NCBI GenBank assembly: GCA_035771175.1
Contig: CM069597.1
Location: 11,195,001 to 11,259,000 of the forward strand
Length of the DNA stretch: 64,000 bases
Origin: Paratinospora sagittata
Taxonomy: Eukaryota; Streptophyta; Magnoliopsida; Ranunculales; Menispermaceae
Reading direction: 5' to 3'
The notes under the pieces are model-generated. The model was given only the letters and a program-made list of their open reading frames with translations. It searched no databases and was not told the origin of the DNA. The position numbers and the translations under genes were made by a program. Every line of letters begins with the position of its first letter. Position 1 is the stretch's first letter. Positions 35,918-47,800 of the stretch are shown here, one piece after another.

Positions 35918-36177
35918 GCTCTGATACCAATTGTTAAATTGGTCATCATTGACACTCAGGCGTGTCCAACGACCGTGACCTATCCTGTCACGTGGCACGT
36001 GAGCGTACCTCAAAGTACGTTTTACTGCTAGCCTCTCGACTGCACCAACCATCATGGTGGATAGCCATGTGGTCATGTCAGGGTAAGAGTCGGTGCTTCG
36101 CCACCCTCACATCCTGAAAATCCCTGATCATGATGCCGATCTCAGCCTCTTATTAACACGCTCTGATACCAATTGTT
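35918..36177 (-). other. Primer binding site and a second copy of it
   Basis: The functional-looking tRNA-iMet site TGGTATCAGAGC is at 36160-36171, three bases from the 5' LTR end. An 18-bp block comprising the LTR terminal AACA plus ATTGGTATCAGAGC is repeated exactly at 35918-35935, 242 bp inward. The inner copy sits about 40 bp before the gag start. Confidence 0.8.
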
Positions 36178-36353
36178 GGCCTAGATATGTCCAAAAGGGG
36201 GGTGAATTGGACACTTAGCATATTTTAACCTTTCTTAAAATTGTGCGGAATAATGAAAATAGATTAAACAATGTATAACAATTAAATATAGTAAATGTAA
36301 ATGGGACAATGCAAACAAGATTTATAGTGGTTCGGCCGCGCCTACATCCACTA

Positions 36354-39315
36354 TGTGGCGACCCCGCACCCCTGACCACCAACCCCGCAAGGAATGGTGT
36401 GCGGAATGCCGGGGGCGGGACGCCCGGCGTAGGCATCTCCAACCACTTCTCAACCTCCGTGAGGTGGTTGAGACCCTACGAGCCTTATCCCAAATAACGA
36501 CATAATATAAAAATGTACTAAACAAAACTACCAACCGTATTAATCATCCAAGACAAGAGATACTCCATAAAAATGAACCATAAATAAAACCGTCATAATC
36601 CCTACAGTCCAACAAGATTGACATACACATAAAGTCCAAAACTATGGGTACAAAAAACCCTCATGTGCCCACATGGTCTATCTAACAAGTCTCAACTCAC
36701 CCATACTACAATGTGGTAAGTGTTGTAATTACATAGTCCAAAATATAATACATCATAATTTCAAACACAATTCAATTAAAATGCCTCTCAACTCACATCG
36801 AGGCCTTGGATTCTCTCGCAGGCAAGGCCCTCAAGATATGACTACTCCTTTGCCCTTATTCGGGACAGAAGGACCTGAAAGAGGAAAATGAGGGTGAGCC
36901 AACGGTGCCCAGTGAATAGAATTCAAATATGCTATCAATACTCATCAATAAATATCATGTATGCATGTCAATGTGTAGCATGATTAAAAGCTCAGAACAT
37001 ATAGATATCAAGCATTTATAATAAGTTCGATGCAAGTAAAAGTTTATCAATTTGGATCCACATTCCACATACATTGGGGTTACTAGTGCGCGTCTATTTC
37101 ACCGTACCGTTGACCCCAATCATGTTTATTTGGGGTTACTAGTGCACGTCTATTTCACCGTACCGTTCTCATCCCCAAATATTTTCTTTTTAAAACCCTC
37201 CTATGACATGGTTAAGTCCCCCTATTAGCCAGATAGATGGGCCCAACCAAAGTCATAAGGTTTTCTCAAATCAATGCATCATTCAAAACATTAGAACACA
37301 TTCATGCTTTCAACATACAATATATATAAGTGATATGATGACATAAAAGATATAATCATAGATGAAGTCTACTCACAACCAAGCCTCGCGAGAGTATCTA
37401 ACCACACACGGCCACCAAACCGAATCAACCCAATCAAGATCCCGAAACATTCATCAATATCCTACCATACATTAATTTCTATGCTCAATCACATAGATAT
37501 TACACATCAACCCAGAATCAGCCCACATATAGGCAATAGGCCTAAATCCCATCTAATCCCATCATTCAACTCAAATCACATGACTTAGGCCTCTAATGCA
37601 TAGTTCTCATTCATAAACCATTCTATTATTCAAAAATACTGATTTTCAATTCCTTAGGCATAAACATGCTCAAATTGGGTCATTTGATCACAAGTAGGCA
37701 TAACCCATAATATGGTCACAACCACCAAATCAGTAGCATAATCAACCCTAATCATGCTTAATTAAACATAAGTTGCATCAATTCAATGATTCTAGGCCAA
37801 AAGCATCAAAAGCCCTAAAATATGAAATTTTTCATACTTAGGCCATATTGTCGATTTACACTAGGTCACCATGTTCAGCCATGTATATCACTGATTTTTG
37901 CATCATGGGTTCATCAACCATGGCAACTAGGTCAACATAGTTGACATGCAAGCTATTTGGAAAGGTCTAAGTTCATATTCTAAATTTAGGTCTAATACAA
38001 GCAACCCTACCAATTCTTCATTTAATATTCTGTTCAGATGTATCGATCTACCAACAAAAATAATTAATCACAAAATCAACCGTACAGATTGAAGTATGTT
38101 AAGAACCAAACCTTCTATCCAAAAATCAGCTCAATCCAACGGTGGACCGAAACGATAAGGCTTTATACTTTGATGAACAAGTCTCTAATCAGATAATTTC
38201 TCCTTTCCTGCAGCAAATGCTCAAACTCATATGACTATATCACACAACATACTTAATCTATAAACATCTCCACCGTTCATAATGCAGACCGATCAGTTGT
38301 AAACCACATACCCAAATATCATAGCCATCCAACGGTTGATTCAGGAGATCTATTAGTTTGATCGAGTTTCCGCGAGAAATCCAGATTTTCCGACCAGCTT
38401 TGTTTGAGAGGTTATATCTCTTAGACGAAAACTCTAATCAAGATCTCCATCGACCAGAATGAATAACCATAAGCTATGAACTTGCTGAAACATTTTGAGC
38501 TCAATCGAACCATATATCCTCAAGATCCAGCACTTTGATGAAAACGTTGCAGAAATTTCCTCAATGCAACTCCCTCTTTCTTTCTCTTCTTTTTTCCTTT
38601 CTCTTCTTTTTTCCTTCCTCTCTACTCATCTCACCCTCTAAGACTTCCTTGGGGAAGAGAAGTAGGGCATGGGAAACTTGTCCATTCTCATGCACCAACT
38701 TGACATGTGTTGGTCTCATGCACCAACTTGACATGTGTTAGAGAAGAGAAATGGGGCATGGGACACTTGTCTATTTTCATGCACCAACTTGACATGTATT
38801 GGAGAAGAGAAATGGGGCATGGGACACTTGTCCATTCTCATGCACCAACCTGACATGTGTTGGTCTCATGCACCAACTTGACATGTGTTGGAGAAAAGAA
38901 ATGGGGCATGGGACACTTGTCATTCTCATGCACCATCTTGACATGTGTTGGTCTCATACTACCCATACCAACCACATGTACTTTAACCAATCTCATGCTC
39001 CCATATATTTTAAATGTCCAATCATTTAATACACCAAATTTTCATTCTCATTTATCCTTTTATTCAATCAATCCTAGCCCATATCAATTCATGGTTTAAT
39101 GGGCCCATGCATAAATAATAGCATATGCATTATACTTTAATTTAACATGACCCATATACAACTTATAATGCACATATTTATATACATTATCAAGCATCAA
39201 ATACAAATATTAAACAACCATCAAATAAACACCAAACATATCAAGGCAACACATAGAGTTTGGGCAAAATGCAATTGGGTTATGAGCTAGATGAAATAAT
39301 TTTTGGGGCGTCACA
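36354..39315 (-). mobile_element. Ty3/gypsy-type solo LTR with perfect 5-bp duplication
   Basis: Left end TGTGGCGACCCC, right end GGGGCGTCACA, 2962 bp, flanked by CACTA at 36349-36353 and 39316-39320. On the minus strand it starts TGTGACGCCCC, as in many chromovirus LTRs, and contains the CACTGGGCACCGTTGGCTCA stretch that is also in the LTR at 24360-26991. No internal genes. It is the intact relative of the left part of 7789-9121. Short open frames inside are chance. Confidence 0.85.
38645..38960. repeat. Minisatellite in the gypsy solo LTR
   Basis: Four imperfect units of about 62 or 90 bp built from GGGGCATGGGACACTTGTCC and CATGCACCAACTTGACATGT. The longer units repeat the second block. 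They lie in the LTR 5' half as read on the minus strand. Confidence 0.85.
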
Positions 39316-42300
39316 CACTACCTAACCTCCTCAGTTAGGATTTGTTCAAACTCCACTAAGGACCTTCTTACGGGTGAAAATCAAACCCGAACACTTTCTC
39401 AACTTATGGGTGTGAGAACTACCGTTTCTCAACTTACGGGTGTGAGAAGACCGTTTTTCTACTTACAGGTGAGAGAGATCCTATTCTCAACTTATTGGTG
39501 TGAGAAGACCATTTACAACGTTGAGCAACACTTGCTCTAACTCGGTGGCTCACCAGTCACTACAAACTGAATACAAGATGAGATATAAATCTCTGTACTC
39601 AGAATCAAAGTGATACTTACAAAGCTTTGAATTAAACCTTCTGTAGTCACAAATTCAGCAAAATATATGTGATGAAGTCTATGCTGAAAACAGGTTTAAA
39701 GAGCTTTTGTCTTCTTTAATGGGTTTTCGAAATGATAAAGATGAAGATCAATCAACCCAGAAGACTTGAAGTTTTCTTTTAAAGGATTGTAAGATTAAGC
39801 ACAAGTAAAAAAAGACTAACTTTCAAAAAGTGTTTTGGCGCAAACGAAAACTGTTAATACGTTTTTAATGAATATCAGTTTTCGTATTTCATTAGTAGTT
39901 TTTTTGTTCTAAGGCAACATGTATATATAAGAATAACAAAGGCGCAATGGACTTGATAATTTTGGCGCTCTTAGTTATTTCAAATATAACGTTAACATTT
40001 TTTCCCGAAATGGATCAATTCCGCTTAATGCATATTACGGCGATAGCACATGAATCATCTGATCCTTTCATGGAAGAGGAACGTTCTAATGAAGTTTTAG
40101 AACGTTTAAAAAGTTCTGAAAATTTGTACGATTCTGAAAAGTATTCGTACGTTTTTGAAAAAGTAAACATAAATGGCAGCAATGTCAGAACAGCCAAAAT
40201 CTCTTTTCTGTCGTTGTGTTCCTCTGAGGGCACTCATAGAAAATCAGCGTCTTACTGAACAATGAAGTGAGGGCGCTACTAAATAGTAAGCGTCTTGACT
40301 TTCTTTGACAATTGAACGACTCAAATCATGAGGGCGCTACTTCGCAGTAACCGTCCTACTTTGTTTTAAAACATTTGACACACGAGGGCGCTACTCAAGA
40401 GTAAGCGTCCTGAACTATTAAAAACAATTTTAAAACAATGTTAAGTGCGCTGATGGACGATAAGCGTCCTGAAAGTTATTTAAGTTGATTCTAAAGATGA
40501 GGGCGCTCCTACACAAGTAGCATCTTGATAATTCATTCAACTTATAACTTATCACCGTCCTTACAGATAGAAATCACTTAAAGACAAAAAGATCTTTCAG
40601 CGAGCTGAACCTAAGTCAGCGTCCTAGCATTTTCAAAGGTTGATAAAAAAGGTCACTACTTACCAGTAAGCGTCCTTGTTAATCAATTCAATTCAACCTT
40701 GAGCGTCCTAACATTTTATCAGCGTCCTGACTTATCAAGTCTAGGAGGGCGCAGCTAAAACATTAACATCTTGACAAAATTTTATAAAAGTTGTTTTTAA
40801 TTTCTCGATTAAAGCTCGATAAAACATAATGTAACCGGATTAAATCGAACATGCAACCGATCGATTAAAATATGCAGGCATGCATATTGCTAAATCACAT
40901 GACGTAGAAGGTCCTACAACTTATCATAATCTAATCATACAAATAAACATCTTCAAACGATCATGGTCTTCAAGAGGATCTTTTAATACGTTCGCCATAC
41001 TTCAATGAATCTTTGATACCTTCAAGTATGATTAGATATGTCATATGTGCAGTAACATCATGAACAGAATGTAGTTTTGTAATCATCAAAATCTTTCATA
41101 ATAGGGACATATTCTCAAAAGGGACATGAGGATGATTAGTTCAACATTTCAATAAGCTGATGCTGAATTAGCTTCCTGACAACTTCAGAGGTTGACTAAT
41201 AAATGAGGCCGCTACTATACAAGTAAGCGTCCTGATAAATCAGTTCAATTCAACCTTGAACGTTATCAGCGTCCTAATGAACTATTAGTGTCCTGATTTA
41301 TCAAGTTCATGAGAGCGTTGCTATTTCATTAGCGTCGTGAAAGACTCTTTAAAAATATTTTTGACTTGCGATTAAATATTCGATAAATACGAATAAAAAC
41401 TCGGTATGTTTCAAATTAAATATAAAAAATTAAATCATTTGAAATACCGTAAAACGTAAGATCAAAACATGCAAGTATGCAAATGATTTGTGCATGGTTT
41501 TGAAGAACATTTTGAGCAATAACGAATAGAGAAAGATATATCTTAAATACTTTGTGTATTTCTCATTTCTCATAACCGTTAAATCCAACTCTTCATTATA
41601 AGATCTTCAGTAAGAGCTTTGTGCGGAGTTGAATGACTTGAACGTTGATCGAGAGATGTACACTTGAAGCTTGATTGAATCGTTCGAGTGAAGTGACCTT
41701 GAATCATGATGTGATTGTTGAAGTTCTTTTGATTGAAACGAACTTGACCGTTAGATGTGATCTTTGAGTTCCTTGATCAAGTCGTTTTTTGGCTTTTTGT
41801 TTTCCTTAGGTAAGCTTTTATGAAATCTTGATACACGCACGTTTAGCACCGAAAAGTACTTTGTTTGTGATCATCAAAATATATTTTATCACAATTTATT
41901 TAGGGACGAGCTAAGTAATGAACCACATAGGTTAACAATTTTTCTCACCACACTCCTTCTCCTTCCCTCTCTTGCTCTCCCCCTCACTTGGAGATTTCTC
42001 TCACTTCTTTAATATTTTTTCTCTCCTCTTGAAATTATATTTCCTTTGAGACTCTCTTGGAAACCCTCCATCCTTGTGGTGCGGAGCTGCTGCCTTCAGA
42101 AGGAATCATCAACTTTGGAAAGCGTGCAAGTTGAAGGTGGGAAGCGAAACTTAGGTTTGCGTGTATTATTTCTTTTTATAAAGTTTCCATACGTGTATCA
42201 TGTTATTTGATATGCATGCATAATCTCAATTCATACATATATCATGTTATTTGATATACATACATTATTTCAATTATATTATCAATGTTGAGATTATGTT

Positions 42301-43321
42301 ATATTGTACCTTGACATTTGGACTGTGTATCGTCACACTGTTGGATTGGCAATTGATTCTATAAGTTAGACTTAGTCTTGTCCCTAGTATCATTGAATTG
42401 TGAACGGGAGGCAGCGGTGCTGCTATAGAAGACTTAGTGTTTAAACGTGTCCATTGTGACCCACCTCTTAGCCAGGGGACTGGTCTGGTTAATTCTATCA
42501 AAAGCTAGCCTAAAAGATATAAAGTCCACATGCCTGTCCTTAGGAATCAAGAGCTGTTGCACATGTGCAGTAGGCGTGATGAAGGAATACAATGGTCAAG
42601 GATAGAGACTACCCTGATATACATACATGTCTACATGCACATGTATAGTATACCAGTAGTCACGTAACCACCTAGGGACGTGAGAAGTGCTGACCCTAAT
42701 TAATTATTGGCACAAAATGCCTTGACTTAGTTAACTTCATGCGGTATATGTACACTGGAAGGATATGTATGGACCGGGTTACATATATTCCCTGGTAAGG
42801 GACGTACAATGAGAATCCGGGTTGAACACTAGGAGAGGGACATTGTACGTGAACCCCGGATAGTATTAGGCCATAAACTTTCTCGTGACGGTGTTTTACG
42901 TTTCTACCCATTCATGCATTTATATGATTGATGATGATTGTATTGTTTATCTTATGAATATGATTATGATGAACTCATTATAAATTGACATAATCACAGA
43001 ATATCTACGTTTTCCACTAAGCGATGACTCATTCCGTTGTTACCATTTACAGGAGCTTGAGGCAGTCTGGATGAGGGTTGCATGGGCCCTAGTTTTGTGT
43101 ATATCTTAACTAATTGTTGTATTAGTTAGGATGATTTGGGAATGTGTTCCCGTAAGTGACAGTCTTCATAATGTCCGCTTTTGTACTCAACTTTTATATA
43201 ATAAATGAAAAAAAAGAATTGCTACATTGTGTTTCTGTGCATTCTGTATTCTGTTGTAAATGCTTGCATTCAGTCTGTGTGAGTTCCGTCGGTCTAGACG
43301 GGACCTCGGCGGGGTGTGACA

Positions 43322-44831
43322 GTTATGATCTTTAACAGTGTAGATGAATCATTTAAATCTCATAATGACTATGCGAAAGAATTGGTTTTAGCATTAAAAG
43401 AGATGAACAAATGGGTGTTATATGGATATAATAAAATAAGACTTCAAAGATGTGAAGGTGAATTCTGTAAGAAGAACGCTCAAAGATTAATCTAATCACA
43501 AAAATATAAAAGAAAAAGAAAAGTAAGTTGGGCATAAAAAAACATAAAATTAAACAAGAAAAAGTTAATAAGTTTTTTTTTTTTTTTTTAATCAAACGTT
43601 TGGAAGAAGGCACTCCTTTGAGTTGCGCGTCCCTTCTTTGTTAATAAATTTTATTTTTTAGATCCTGCACCACACGGTAGTAGCAAGGCACAGGTCCACT
43701 AAAACGCACCCCCTAGCTAATGAATTAGGTTGATTTGGGTTAAATGTTTTTTAATCCAACTTAATTAAGTTGGTTGGTATTTAGCTATAATAAGGAACCC
43801 AACCCGACCCCAACTAACCATCGTTAATTTTAAGTTTGTTCGGGTCTTGTAATATGGTCTCCCTTATTTGTTCATTGAATTTATTTATTTAGAAAAAAAA
43901 TGTATAAAATGAAAAATCTAGCAAAAGAATCCTATAAATAAAGATTTTAAGTTTTTAAAATTTATTTTTATTTAAGAAAATAATATTTTTACACAAATCG
44001 TATGGCCGGGACGTGCACACTTGTTATATTTTAAACGTACTACACATCTTTTATTGTAGTCGGTGCATGCAATGAGTGGGCCAACTGGTGCAATTCGCTT
44101 GCAGGTGAGCTGGCTTCCATTTTCCTTTCGTTTTCATTTAGACTTAATTTCTGACACTTGTTAGTTTAAGAAAGTCCGTCGACTTTGAATCGATTAAACA
44201 ACATAGCAATTTGGCACGGTCAAAGATCGTTTATGCTTTTTTTAATTGGAAATTTTAACGACCTTTTGGGATAAGGATGACATTGAAAGCTTTTAAGAGT
44301 TGAAAATAAGTTATATATTATGCATTTTCTTTCTCGTGGCGTTATTTGAGAATTATTAAAATGATTTAAAATATATATTTAAATTTATATTAAAACTGAT
44401 GTAATAATATATTATATAATAATAAAAGAAAAAAAATACTTTTTACACATTATTTATCATATCAGTATAAATATAATTTTAAGTCTAATTTTTAAATTGT
44501 AAAAATATTTTTCTAATTTTTTTAGTTATGTTATAGTGGGTGGACGATGGATTTAATGTTAACTTTTAATGTGTTTTTATTATGAACAATTTTTAAGACA
44601 CAAATTAAGAAACCCCCACCACCCAAATAAAATAATTAAAAGCGCCAACTTTGACCTTGAAATTGAATATCATATTAAATGTAAAACTCATGGGCGTCAG
44701 AATAAAAATAACCAATAAAAAATAAAATGTCTCGTGAATCATTAAAAACATCCAGTAGCTGATGATTTTTGAACAACATTAGTACCCAAAGATCATCGAT
44801 TTGGCCTTTCTCTATATATTAACTTATATCG
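43322..44831. other. Intergenic region upstream of the patatin-like gene
   Basis: AT-rich, with homopolymer T runs near 43573 and no credible gene or complete mobile element. It presumably contains the promoter of the downstream gene. Confidence 0.6.
44813..44819 (+). promoter_or_regulatory. Possible TATA box
   Basis: TATATAT is the nearest TATA-like stretch, but only 13 bp upstream of the chosen ATG at 44832. With usual spacing, transcription would start at or after that ATG. Either the true TATA box lies farther up or the first used ATG is 44910 ([11 protein letters not shown]). Confidence 0.3.
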
Positions 44832-47800
44832 ATGATAACTTCTTCTAGTTGTAAAGCCACTGCTAATTATAAAGAGAGAACAAATCCTGTTCATCCTAGA
44901 CCTGGTAAGATGATCACGGTGTTGAGCATAGATGGTGGTGGCATAAGAGGCATCATTCCAGGAATCATTCTTGACTTCCTTGAATCTAAGCTTCAGGTAC
45001 ACCATTGCACTCATAATTTTTGTCTTTTACATAACTATATATATATATATATAGCTTTTAGACTAAACTTAAATTGAATGCCATATGTAAAATTAAAGGG
45101 AAGCTAATTAAAGTTGATGATCTGCAATTTATACAGGAACTTGATGGAGAGGATGTGAGGATAGCAGACTATTTCGATGTTATTGCAGGCACGAGCACAG
45201 GGGGCATAGTGACTACAATGCTGACTGCTCCTGACAAGAACAACAAACCACTTTATGCTGCCAAGGACATTCCTGATTTCTATTTAAAGCATTGCCCCAA
45301 AATCTTCCCTCAAAATGGGTAAATTTAATAGATCTTTTTTTTTAACAGTATATATAAATGCCTCAAAGATGCTAGGTTCACGGATGATCATTATCACCAC
45401 AAAAGGCCATAATTGTTAATTTTTCTGTTGAGATCAACCCTTAAGATGTTTTGTAGGACTCCCCACTTCTTCACGTTGATATTGTCCCGATCTCAGTCGG
45501 CTTCTGCTAGTCTCGATAAAAAGGCTTCGATATGTTAGTGCAAGTACAACTGAGACTTGGTCTCATACTAATGTCAGACTCTCCCGTCGTATTGATATTG
45601 TCTTGTGTCCGCAAAAGGCCCTATACATTTACTCAAGTATATCTCCTAGTCCCTGAGGTGGGACTAATATGTTCGATATTTGATATCTTTGTAATCATTC
45701 AATGCATACTAGAAAATTACACAAACATGGCATGATTTGTGGGGCAGAGGTGCCACAAAAACTCCCAACATGACTTGTATAAAAGCTTTGAATCAAGATT
45801 GACACTTTTGCCCTTGTATAGAGGAAAAGATGTGAGAGGTGCTTTCCTTTGAATAGGGGCAAAAGTGCAGGCTGACCACTATTCTTACCCTACTAAATCA
45901 ATAAAAAAAAAAATTTACAATTTCTTTATGTAATTTGACCAAAATGACCTTACATTAACAGATTTTTTCGTTTCTCTCCCACCATCATTATCTCCGTCTT
46001 TTTCTATTTTCAATCTCCTTTTTACTCAATACATTTTCTTTCTTCTAAATACTATCTCAAACCTTTAAGATTCATTTTTCAAAGATTTGAATTATTTTAA
46101 GAGGATTTTACACAATTTTGAATCCTATTTTAAAAAACCAAAAAAGTCAATTTTTTTTTTAAATCAGACTTTTATTCGGCCACACGATGCTGAACACAAT
46201 GCTTCGATTCGGCCAGATAGGGTCGAACCGACTGTATTTGGTTCGGCCCTTTCCTGCGAAACCATTTCTTTTCATGTTTTTTTGAGGTTTTCCTTCTCCT
46301 TTTTGAGTTTTTAGAATGATTTTTCAAGTGAGATGTTGGATGAGAGATACCATGTTCAAGAATGATCAAGACATAACAAGATGTGTAGATAGCACTCAAA
46401 AACGTCTTGAACACTTGCTCAATGAAAACATACAAGTTTCTTAATGTTTTGTTAGATTTGAAGAACTTTTCAGAAGTATGAGTCAGTAGATCAAATGTAA
46501 GTGAACTTTTACTTAAAAAGATGTTTAAAATCACTCAAGAACTTGTAAAAATGCTAAGATGAAAAATGGCACAAGTTCATGCATTTTTGCAAAAGTTGCT
46601 CGTCAAATGAGGAAGTGTGGTATTTTAAAAAAAATATCACACCGAGGCACAGGAACGCGTTCCTCAAAGAAGGAGAGCACTTCTGTTTTGAAATCTGAAA
46701 CTTTTCAGAGTTCCCTCCAATCAAAGAGCGCGTTCCTTATATGAGGAACACATTCTTTGATGTGTCCGTTGGGCATAAGAGCGAGGTCCTTCATCATGAA
46801 CCACTGACTTTATAAAATTTTCTATTTTGCCCTTCACTACAGGAGCGCGTTCCTTTTTCCCTGACCAAAAAAATCTGAGTCTCGAGAAAAACAACAGGAG
46901 TGCGTTCCTTAAACTCTGATCAGAAAAATTTGAGTTTTTGCAAAATGCACAGGACCGCATTCTTTATAAAGAGGAGCGCATTCTTTATAGAGAGGAGCGC
47001 GTTCCTTTACATTGAAGTGATAGAAACCCGATTTTTCGCATGAGTTTAGAACTTTTTCGAACACAGAGACTAACTGTCACACCCTAGGTTGCACAGCGTG
47101 CCCCTACCCAGGTGTGGGCGCACCCCCTCGGGGCGAACGCCAACCATTATGGATCCATAATATTGTCCCATCCCGGTACAGCCACCGCCACACAAGGACG
47201 TCTCTTGTACACAGGATCATTTGTCTAATACTATTCATGAATAGTGCAGGGCCTCCCCCAGAATCGAACTCGAGACCTCCCTTAAGGAATCTAATTTCGC
47301 CTTCTGAGTAACCACTGAGAATGCAAAATTAGAATGCAAAATTAGACTCCTTAAGGGAGGTCTCGAGTTCGATTCTGAGGGAGGCCCTTTACTATTCATG
47401 AGTGAATAGTAGGGACAAATAATCGTTTCGATGTAGACCAGCTGCGGTTGGGTTGCTACATGGCGATAGGACAATATTATGGATCCATAATGGCTAGGCG
47501 TTCGCCCCGAGGGGGTGCGCCCACACCTGGGTAGGGGGCACGCTGTGCAACCCAGGGTGTGACAAAAATGCCTCATGTATACATAAGGCCTTTTTGTCAG
47601 GACTTCATATACATAATATTGTCATATCGCCATTTAGCAACCCAACCGCAGCTGGTCTACATCAAAACGATTATTTGTCCCCTGCACACTGCAACGCATA
47701 AGGAGGGCCTCCCCCGGTTCGAACCCAGGACCTCCCCCTTAGGGAGTCCTCCGTCGCAACCGAGTAGCCACTGAACCATTGGCTCAGTGGTTACTAGGAA

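Larger units (their letters stand above)
29851..41146 (-). mobile_element. SIRE/Maximus-like Ty1/copia retrotransposon, with an insertion in its 5' LTR
   Basis: Complete in outline on the minus strand: 5' LTR 36174-41146, primer site 36160-36171, gag-pol 32154-35878, polypurine tract 31867-31880, and 3' LTR 29851-31866. The duplication TTTCA is perfect (29846-29850 and 41147-41151). Without the insertion in the 5' LTR it is about 8.3 kb. The LTRs are about 2.0 kb each. No env-like ORF is present: only about 290 bp separate the pol stop from the 3' LTR. The gag-pol is broken and the protease region is missing. Confidence 0.9.
36174..41146 (-). repeat. 5' LTR of the SIRE-like element, interrupted
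   Basis: Parts 36174-36353 and 39316-41146, about 2.0 kb without the solo LTR at 36354-39315. Reads TGTTGGCC at the left and GTTCAACA at the right. Hairpin repeats occupy about 40230-40780, in the same place as in the 3' LTR. Confidence 0.88.
27695..41937 (-). mobile_element. SIRE-type solo LTR 4, split by the copia element
   Basis: Left end TGTTGGTCCACC, right end GGTTAACA. Removing the copia element and one TTTCA leaves about 2.94 kb, the size of copy 3. Flanks are ACTTT and ATTTT, a duplication with one change. Parts: 27695-29850 and 41147-41937. The junction across the copia element reads as continuous text in copy 3 (TCTTTCA followed by GAGCTGATGCTGA). Confidence 0.82.
27531..43321 (+). 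mobile_element. Ty3/gypsy-type 3' LTR, outer shell of a four-level nest
   Basis: Starts TGTAATACC just after the polypurine tract and ends GGCGGGGTGTGACA at 43321. It is split by the solo LTR at 27695-41937, and the two parts sum to about 1.54 kb. This agrees with the related LTRs at 12863-16797 and 57350-58726. A TATA-like CTATAAAAAGG lies near 27665. The left part carries GGGGGCACCC repeats; the right part (41943-43321) carries the usual LTR 3' half. The pentamer after it is GTTAT; its partner is outside the window. Confidence 0.78.

Noticed and set aside
46087..46534. Open frames in intron 2 as an independent gene
   Set aside because: They overlap on both strands, lack domains and lie between correctly spliced patatin exons.
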